Origin: Dolomedes plantarius
Taxonomy: Eukaryota > Arthropoda > Arachnida > Araneae > Dolomedidae
NCBI GenBank assembly: GCA_907164885.2
Contig: OU015498.1
Span: forward strand, 88,766,142-88,830,141
Reading direction: 5' to 3'
DNA: 64,000 nt
The position numbers and the translations under genes were made by a program. Below, in pieces: positions 56,399-64,000 of this stretch; the stretch's first letter is position 1; each line of letters begins with the position of its first letter. The notes beneath the pieces were generated by a model that worked only from the letters and a program-made list of their open reading frames with translations, was not told the DNA's origin and made no database searches.

Positions 56399-57715
56399 TT
56401 GTATAAAAACTTTTTGGCCGAATACAAAGAAATGGGTCATATGACTGTGGTTACAGATAATGAAGAAGAGGGTATGTATTTTATACCCCATTTAGGCGTA
56501 TATCGTCCAGAGAGTAATACTACATCACTTCAGGTAGTTTTTAATGCTTCTTCTGTAACAACCAGCGGAACTTCGTTAAATTCTCTAAAATATAATGGAG
56601 GGGTGCCGCAAGATGACCTCCTTTCGGTAATGATTCGATTCAGAACTCACATTTTTGCATTCACTGCGGACGTTCAGAAGATGTACCGCATGATATGGAT
56701 TCATCCAGATCAGAGGAGTTTACAACGAATCGTATGGAAAGAGGGAATAGATGAACCCATAAAAACATACGAGTTAAACGCAGTCACGTATGGCACCACT
56801 AACGCTCCATTTTTGGCTACGAGAACGTTGAAACAACTAGTTACAGATGAAGCCCACAACTTTCCATTAGCAGCTCAGGTCGTGTTGAGAGACATGTATA
56901 TAGATGATATGCTTAGTGGTGCAAGAACTTTGAATGAGGCAGAAGAGCTTCAAAAACAATTAGTGGGAATGTTCAAAAAGGCAGGAATGTCTTTACATAA
57001 ATAGTGCAGTAATGATAAAACACTTGTACAAAGCAATGAAGAAAATTATACTTTTACGAATCCCGAGGAAACCAAAACAAAAGGTGTTTTTTGGAATCAA
57101 AGTGTTGATTGTTTTGCATTTCACGTAAAACCTGATTTGAAATCTTCCTATAGTAAAAGAGATGTTCTTTCCACGATTGCAAGACTGTTTGACCCTCTGG
57201 GCCTGTTAGGACCGGTTATAACTAAAGCAAAAATAATGCTTCAGAAGCTTTGGCTATTAAAAATTGACTGGGTTGACTTACTGCCATCAAAGGAAGAACA
57301 AAAGTGGAAGCAGTTTATTGAGTCGCTGCAACATCTAAACAGCTTAACAATTGGTCGGTGCATTTTACAGGAAAATCCTGCAGTGATAGAATTTCATGAG
57401 TTTTCTGATGCATCGGAAGTAGCTTATGGTGCGGCTGTTTATTGTAAATCAATAACGAATGAGGGAAAAATCCAAGTGCACCTAATTTCGAGTAAATTTC
57501 GTGTATCACCTATAAAGAAAACAACAATACCAAGGTTGGAACTTTGTGCAGCCTTATTATTAGCTAAGCTAATTCGAAAGATTAAATCTTCGATACAATT
57601 TGAGATACAGCGTACTTTCTTATGGTGCGACTCTATGTACTATCATGGATTAAAAAAGAACCATATCAGCTTAAAACATTTGTTGCGAACCGTATTTCAA
57701 GAATACAAGAACTGA
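56399..57715 (+). pseudogene. BEL/Pao reverse transcriptase and RNase H
   Basis: RT motifs FTADVQKMYRMIWIHPDQRS and VVLRDMYIDDMLSGA (YIDD catalytic box) lie in 56399-57001. A TAG after MSLHK interrupts the frame. 57137-57715 begins SKRDVLSTIARLFDPLGLLG and contains the RNase H-like IEFHEFSDASEVAYGAAVYC and IPRLELCAALLLAKL. Frame is shared, so the main lesion here is the stop at 57002. Confidence 0.9.
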
Positions 57716-57927
57716 CCGACGTGTCGTAGTGGCGTCATGTACCATCCGACGAGAATCCAGCTGATTTAATATCCAGAGGACTGAACCCCCAAGAGTTATC
57801 TGGTTGTTCACTTTGGTGGAGTGGACCCGAATACCTGATTACCAACGAGTATCCCAATACACCAGTTATAGAGGCAGTTATAAAAGATGACCATACTCCC
57901 GAGCTGAAAATTCCTTGTGACTCTAAT

Positions 57928-59039
57928 GTGGTTAATCTAAATATAACTGTTGACAATTTTGCGAACTATTTACTAAATATTAGTAACAAATACTTAAAAA
58001 TAATTCGGGTATTGAGTTTTATTTTCAGGTTTGTGGAAAACTGCAAAGTAATAAACCGCAAGACTGGGCCATTGGACACAGAAGAACTGGAAAAAGCTCA
58101 GTTATATCTGGTAAAGTTAGTACAGCATCAGACCTTCAGAGATGAGCTAACCAATGTAAAGGGCTCTAAGACCAGCCCATTTAACAATCTAAACCCCTTT
58201 GTTGATAAGGATGGTATTTTAAGGGTAGGAGGCAGACTGAGTAATAGTAATTTACCCTATGAGAAAAAGTTTCCAATTTTGTTGCGAACCAAGCATAAAT
58301 TAACAGAGTTAATTGTTAAATATTTTCACATAAAGTATTTGCATTCAGGGCCTCAAGCCTTACTGTATCAAATTAGGCAGCAGTTTTGGATAATTAATGG
58401 GCGAAGCATATGTAGGAGAATTGTACATGATTGCATTGTCTGCTTTAACGCTAATCCACAGGTAATGGATCAGTTAATGGTCGATTTGCCTAGAGAAAGA
58501 GTCGGGAAAACCTTTCCCTTAAATATTACAGGAGCAGATTTTTGCGACCCTTTCTATGTTAAGTATAAGGGTCAAAGGAAAGGTATCTATCACAAAGTTT
58601 ATGTATGCATATTTATTTGCTTTGTGACTAAGCAATGCATTTGGAGGTAGTGTCAGATTTAACATCGACTTCGTTTATTGCTGCCCTTAAACGGATTATA
58701 TTTAGAAGGGGCAAATGCACTAAGTTGTTTACTGACAACGCGAAAAACTTTGTAGGCGCGAAAAATGTACAGATAATCTGGAAAAGATGGCATTCAGATT
58801 ATCTCAGCCATTTGCAACAGAGGAGAAACACGTGGAAATTTGAGAAGAATAATGCAAAGGTAGGGGACTTAGTAGTTGTTAAGGAGGATAACTTACCACC
58901 GTGTCAATGGTCTTTAGGAAGAATTTGTGAGATTTATCCTGGAAAAGACTCAAAGGTTAGAGTTGTCAAAGTTAAAACTGCATTGGGTGAATACAAGCGC
59001 CCAATTTCGAAGTTATGTCTCCTACCCATGATTGAATAA
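57928..59039 (+). pseudogene. BEL/Pao integrase, core deleted
   Basis: 57928-58650 holds the zinc-binding HHCC-like region (YFHIKYLHSGPQALLYQIRQ, IVHDCIVC) and the first core Asp (NITGADFCDPF). 58635-59039 (another frame) has the second Asp (KLFTDNAKNFVGA) and then jumps directly to IIWKRWHSDYLSHLQQR and the DUF5641-like VGDLVVVKEDNLPPCQWSLG. The stretch with the catalytic Glu is missing, about a hundred residues by family comparison. Confidence 0.88.
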
Positions 59040-59095
59040 TTAATTAATTTGTGTTTTTTAATCGTATTATTGTTGAAGAGCTATCATGTGATTTA

Positions 59096-59096
<1 letters not shown>

Positions 59097-59150
<54 letters not shown>
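59097..59150. repeat. TA microsatellite in BEL 3' region
   Basis: (TA)n tract of over 50 bp between the end of pol and the 3' LTR. Confidence 0.92.
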
Positions 59151-59153
<3 letters not shown>

Positions 59154-59262
59154 ATTTGCATTTGTATAATTGAATATCAGACTTTTGTATCTAATCCAAT
59201 TCATTAAGAGTGCGTAATCTACCTTTCTTGAATGTTTAAAAACATTGCAAGGCGTGGCGGTA

Positions 59263-59464
59263 TGTTCTGGCAGATGCCAAAAATGTAACAACCCTTCTAG
59301 GAATGCGCCATACCAAAAATGTAGCAACCCTATGAGGGACGCTCCCTATCCAGAGAGGAGTGTGTGTTGTGTATAGCTCTGAGAGACAGAGAGAGCTTTA
59401 TTCATTAGAGGAATAAATAAATGAAAAGACTATGAGAGTTAATTATTTTGTGTGAAATTTCTTG
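59263..59464 (+). repeat. BEL/Pao 3' LTR
   Basis: 202 bp, TGTTCTGGCAG... to ...AAATTTCTTG, preceded by a purine-rich GGCGTGGCGG that could be the polypurine tract. Contains GAATAAATAAATG as a polyadenylation signal. Serves as empty-site reference for the 5' LTR insert. Confidence 0.88.
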
Positions 59465-59469
59465 AAATA

Positions 59470-59665
59470 TATAAACAGTGGAATCTCGATCGATCGTTTT
59501 CCCGTCTGCATCGTTTATTTCATCCAGCCCCGAATAAATTCCATAGAAAACAAGCAAAAACAGACCGCATGGATCGTTCCTCGATCCATCGTTTTCCCGC
59601 AATATTCGTTCAGAATATCGCAGCTTTACATTAATTTATCGGATCGATCGTTTTTTCATAATAAC
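59470..59665. mobile_element. Tigger-like MITE fragment after the BEL element
   Basis: Starts CAGTGGAATCTCGATCGATC (59476), the same terminus as at 48662, and contains repeated GATC..ATCGTTTTCCCG motifs in alternating positions (59600, 59643). The right boundary is unclear. Confidence 0.5.
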
Positions 59666-60980
59666 TGAACCTGAAATAGAAATGTCTGGATTGAGCTAGA
59701 ATGACGCTCTAATTAAACAATGAGCAGAACATTTGAGATGCACGGTATCGTATTTTTGTTCTCTTGTTTAGCCTGGTTTCACAGAATCGTACCACTCCCA
59801 TTATTTGTTCGTCGTTGGTGTTCCTTAATTCTTTAGCCCCTGAAGTATCCTATTTCCGGAAACTCATTCCAAATTCTCCGACTATTCAACATTTCTGTTC
59901 TTATCAGCAATGGCTCACAGTCAGCGGACCTGATCGGTTCCTGCTGTCCTCTGGCTTTTCTCTTGGCTTTGGGATGGAGGCACCCTGGTATTTGGTCTAG
60001 GGTGTGAAAAGTTTCTGATTGCTGCACTCTACACTGGCCGGTGAGGGTTTCACCCGGAAGCAGAACTTCCTGGTGGTCTTATGTCGGACCCCATCCAGTG
60101 CAATGAAATGGTTCTAGTTACAAACGATTCACGGCTGCCTCTTCTTTATACTCTCACACAAGAACCGATACCGAAAGGAATGCAATTTGCAACACAGAAA
60201 AAATATTGTTTACTTGTGGAGAGAAAACCGCCAAAAAACAAACGACGATTAAATACTTTTATTTGAATCAAAATTCCTGTGTACTTACGTGTATTTCTTT
60301 TTTATTATTATTATTATCTTGGATTTCAGTACAACTTTGTAATTTTATCTTCAGTTACACTGCAGGTATGTATGCATTTATGTATATGAGTAAATATATT
60401 TTAAAAATATCAAACTTTAAACTGTGTCTTATCTATTGATTCGATCTTTTCTTTTGAAGCAAACACAAACATATACAATAGCGGACTCGAAGAGGAGAGT
60501 TGTTTTGCCCATTTTTGTTCATTTTCATCAAGTCTTTCGTCAAGTTATACCGGAATAGTCCTTAGCAATAGATTACATTGGAGATCTTGGGCGCTTCGCT
60601 GCACCCCTGACCGCGGCACACACTTTGGGAACCCCTGCCTTAGGCAAAAAGGATACAGGATTGACATACTCACATTCAAACGTATCATATTTTAATAATA
60701 AAATATTTATGTTAAACTTTAAAGAAATTTTAATTCAACACCTGATAGTCATCGGATATATTCGACCCATCCAGTTCAATGAACATTGCTTTCAAAATCC
60801 CCATTCATTTGGCAACTTTTTTTTATGTGGTGCCGGACCACTCCCTAGGCTCTCGTGGACCACCGGTTAGGAACCACTGGTACTGTGTAGTATGCTGCGT
60901 TAAAAAATACTTAATTAAAATTACTATATTATTCTAGTATACTTCAGACGATGTAAAAAAAGGCTTTAAATGCCCATATA
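59666..60980. other. Intergenic with hAT-like end remnants
   Basis: No intact gene. CTTTGGGAACCCCTG (60622-60636) and GGTTAGGAACCACTGG (60867-60882) look like hAT right ends; their left ends were not identified. The less AT-rich stretch at 59760-60120 is unclassified. Confidence 0.45.
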
Positions 60981-60988
60981 ATATAGAT

Positions 60989-61274
60989 CAGGGGTGGCCA
61001 ACAAGTCGATCGCGATCGACCGGTCGATCGCTTAACTTAGAAACCGAATAGACTACAAGATAAATAGACCACTAATTTAGGACCCTAGTTAGGTTTTGTT
61101 TATATACCCATAGCTCGCGAGGGTACACCTCGTACTGAAACATAGAGTATAAACATTGTATGTATTTCACACCTCCCCCTCCCCTCTTATACTACGCCTA
61201 TGACAACAAGTCGATCGCGACACGTTTTTAAGATAAAAAGTAGATCTTATGTACACAAAAGTTGGCCACCCCTG
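60989..61274. mobile_element. hAT-type MITE with perfect target duplication
   Basis: 286 bp, ends CAGGGGTGGCCAACAAGTCG and ...AGTTGGCCACCCCTG. Flanked by ATATAGAT on both sides (60981-60988 and 61275-61282). Internal repeats of AAGTCGATCGCGA occur near both ends. Non-coding. Confidence 0.94.
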
Positions 61275-61282
61275 ATATAGAT

Positions 61283-62095
61283 AAATTTATAAAGATAAAG
61301 TAATTTCAAGAATAATTTAAACTACGTTTCATATAATGATCTAACAGCAGAACTTAGTGTGTCAAGGCTTTAAGCACACAGAGGGACTTTTTCCCGGCAC
61401 TCTGATCATTAGTGAACCGTGAAATACGATAGGTGGAAAAGCCCTCCAGTGGAATCGATAGGAAGATCCTGTGACCCTGTAAGTGTGTTTGTGAGTGTAA
61501 CACCGCCATAAAGCAAATAGGAGAAGTATCCATCTTTTGCTTTACGTTTTTCAGGAGTTCAGCTGGCATATGTAATTTAGCTTATGGCTCCCAGATATCA
61601 GAGTTGGCGCATCAGGCAATTTATTACCTATTTGGCGCCAAATGATGTCACATTTTGAGCTCACGTCTAAAGAATTGTTCTATCATCTAACTATTTTTTA
61701 ATATGGTAATTACTTTTGCAGAAACTAATATATTTGTTGAAATTCTCGAAACTCTTAGGAGCGGAAAATTTCAAGTTATATGTCTATCCAATATCGTAAA
61801 TTTTGATAATAAATGAGTTTTCGCAAAAAAAAAAATTAAATGACAGTTTGATGCAGTTCACGAGCAATTACAATTTTTTAAAATATTTTTTCTTTGAATT
61901 ATGTATTTGTCTATATTATTTCAACGTATTACTTCAGAGCGAAAAATTGTTGAATTCACATAGAAGCCTAAGAAATTAAATCGATGTTTGTCATAAACTG
62001 GCGTTAAACTTTTCAACAAAGGTATTTATTGTGAAAAAATGTATTTATAGGCTACAATTGTGAATGTAGTTTGGTGAGGATAAAGCATCAAGTTA
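61283..62095. other. Intergenic, nothing recognised
   Basis: AT-rich spacer between the hAT MITE and Helitron-4. No gene or repeat boundary seen. Confidence 0.4.
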
Positions 62096-62407
62096 TCTAC
62101 AGGTATATTAATAAAACAGTCCCGTGACTGACTGACTGACAGATAACGCACAGACCAAACCGCTGGACCTAAAGGGCTGAAATTTTGTATAGCGATTCTT
62201 CCTATAGTGTAGGGGTGCACTAAAAAAGATTTTTCAAAAATTCTTCTTAGATTTTTTTAAATTAAATTTTTAAGCTGTCTTTTAGCAATTTTTAAAGTTT
62301 GCATTTAAAATAATAATCTGAGGGTTATAAAATTTATATCACAAGAAAGATCCTAAAAATTCCTTTAAAATGATATCTTTTTCGAATCTTTACCTCCATT
62401 TTCTGAT
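62096..62407 (+). mobile_element. Helitron-4, 5' part only
   Basis: Starts TCTACAGGTATATTAATAAA after A (62095), then ACAGTCCCGTGACTGACTG and AACGCACAGACCAAACCGCT as in Helitron-1 and -3. Similarity ends near CATTTTCTGAT, where hAT-derived sequence begins. 3' end missing. Confidence 0.78.
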
Positions 62408-63055
62408 GAAAGCGAAATTTGAGGGGTCGCGAAAATTTAATTCTGATGCATGAATTTAATTCTAATCGTTCGCCGCGAGTATCTAAGACATATATTTTAT
62501 TTTATTTCTTCAAATATACTGAAAGCATGTTCCTCAAATTTTATGCAAACCTCGATAAATCATCGAGCTACTCAAACTTAAAACTTGAATTTCCGCAGAA
62601 ATCCTTGACTGAATTCTGGATCTGAGCTAGAACTGAATTTCCCACAATTTCTGATATGGCATTAAATGTTCCTCTGCCATTCAGCACCACATATTTATGC
62701 GAAAACTTTTTCAGCTTTGACGCTTATTAAATCCAAATATCGATCAACGCTGAAAAACATTGAACATGCTTTACGTCCAGCAGTGTCATCAAATATTGCA
62801 CCAAGGTTTAATTTGTTAAGCAGCAAAATACAACCACATCCGTCTCATTAAAACGTGATTTTCTTTCATTAATTTTTGTATGCTTAAAACATGTATCAAA
62901 ACTACTATGTTTCATACGTATATTGTTTACCAAAGAAATAAATTATTTATGAGAAAATATTTATCTTTATATCCTTATTTCCGGAGGTCGCGAAAAAATC
63001 TCGATGATAAAAAGGAGTCACGAATGAAAAAAGTTTAAGAAGCGCTGCCTTAAAG
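62408..63055 (+). pseudogene. hAT (ZBED/FAM200-like) C-terminal fragment
   Basis: Reads FPQKSLTEFWI* (62590-62625), then FSTTYLCEN and after a frame change SALTLIKSKYRSTLKNIEHA (62675-62780). This is the conserved hAT dimerisation C-terminus, comparable with the end of the pseudogene at 51 kb. A hAT-style tail (AGTCACGAATGAAAAAAGTT, then TAAGAAGCGCTG) ends near 63050. Confidence 0.8.
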
Positions 63056-64000
63056 GATTTATGGTAAGAATTTTTCGGGTTACTATTTGAATGTATGAAA
63101 AAAAGGTCGGTGTGATTTATGTGGAATCTCAACCTGACATCAGAATTAAATTATTACTTCAGTTTCGATCTTTTCCCATCTTTTGCGTGAATACATATTT
63201 TTGTATTAATGACATAATGACAAGTCACCAAAATGCCCAGTGTATCTATTAACAAAATTTTTTTTTCTTTAATAGATGCTTAAAAATTTAGTGAAATATG
63301 TTCGCCTAAAAGGATTCCTGCCGAGAAATGACTCACTTGTCAGCAAGACAATTAATTAGAAGGGGATTTTCCCATTTTAGCCCATTCGTACTTTTTAATA
63401 CTAAATAAATAAGTTTTTTTTGAAAATTAAATTTCCAAAATTCGTTTTATAGAATAGTCAATAATTTAATGAAAATTTAACCGTTAGTCAAATTCATTGA
63501 CTATGCAAACATTTTTAGAAGTTCACTATACAACCTCATTCATTTTTAAGTCAAATTAATGTGCATATGAAATTATGTATAAAAAATCTTATTTATTTTC
63601 TTTTTTCCTTATTTCCTTTAAAGAAATTACATAAATATATAGTCTCTATATATTTTCTTTTTACTCGCTATTTTCTTGCACTGTTGGAACATGGCATTGA
63701 AACTTCAGAATGATTGTAGTTATGCTTCTGTGCAGACCGTTTATAAGGCTTTTAAATAAATGACGAATTAAAACAGCGCAGTGTAGCCCTTTACAGTCGT
63801 ATTAAATTTTCTTTGAACAGTATAATAATAAATCCCAAACATGGTGTTTTTTTTTAAGGTAGAAATATTTTTAAAACACATCATAATCCATTAAAAAGAA
63901 AACTATTTTCTTTAAATCTGAAGTCATCTATGTTTTAGAATTTTACTTATTCATTTACTAGGTTTCAATTTTTTGAAAGAATGTAGCAACTAGTGTGATC
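63056..64000. other. Intergenic to window end, nothing recognised
   Basis: AT-rich, no coding sequence or element end seen. Confidence 0.4.

Larger units (their letters stand above)
53629..59464 (+). mobile_element. BEL/Pao LTR retrotransposon, defective
   Basis: 5' LTR 53629-54112, gag-pol remnants 54300-59039, 3' LTR 59263-59464. The internal order (coiled-coil gag with DUF1759-like part, zinc knuckles, aspartic protease, RT, RNase H, integrase, DUF5641-like C-terminus) is that of BEL/Pao. No envelope-like frame was seen. Several frameshifts, stops and an integrase deletion make it inactive. The two LTRs are nearly identical apart from a 277-bp insert in the left one. No flanking target duplication was identified. 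Confidence 0.93.

Overview
This is eukaryotic, AT-rich DNA. It holds one multi-exon gene with spliceosomal introns, one intronless gene, and about 50 kb of mostly decayed transposable elements. The mixture (Merlin/ISXO2-type transposases, Tigger, DD34D mariner, Jockey-type LINE, BEL/Pao, ZBED5-like hAT, a THAP fragment) suggests an arthropod, most likely a spider. That taxonomic call is inference. Host genes are sparse.

1-11.4 kb: the 5' half of the chromatin-remodelling gene BPTF/NURF301 on the minus strand. Six coding exons can be placed with matching splice phases (782-10828). The remaining exons lie left of the window. Its introns carry a small Merlin element, a hAT MITE and a possible fold-back element.

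12.2-19.6 kb: a tRNA-like SINE, a Jockey-type LINE fragment split by a Tigger/pogo element (exact TA duplication), a THAP-domain fragment, and a second, longer LINE copy on the minus strand.

20.96-22.21 kb: an intact 415-codon intronless IFT52 reading frame, the only clearly intact host-type gene besides BPTF.

24.05-30.34 kb: a nest of elements up to four levels deep. A TTAA-flanked element with ~50-bp inverted ends contains (a) a complete Merlin element with an intact 290-aa transposase, which itself carries a Harbinger-like MITE and another MITE, and (b) a Helitron that was entered by a second, broken Merlin, which in turn was entered by a pogo-type element.

31-40 kb: Helitron copies (one with helicase remnants), a ~380-bp direct duplication, a palindromic mariner, and a second mariner-like element 12 bp away.

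42.87-46.02 kb: a 3.2-kb Merlin-ended element with a perfect 8-bp target duplication. Its interior is two opposing arrays of ~145-150-bp repeats.

48-64 kb: a solo LTR, a broken ZBED5-like hAT gene interrupted by a hAT MITE, a short Helitron, a piggyBac-type MITE, a tRNA SINE, a degenerate BEL/Pao retrotransposon with both LTRs, a perfect hAT MITE, and hAT and Helitron fragments.

Main result: four Merlin-family elements share GGTACTT termini and 8-bp target duplications. They range from complete, to broken, to miniature, to a large satellite-bearing derivative. No conventional new gene system was seen; the novelty is in the structure and nesting of the mobile DNA.
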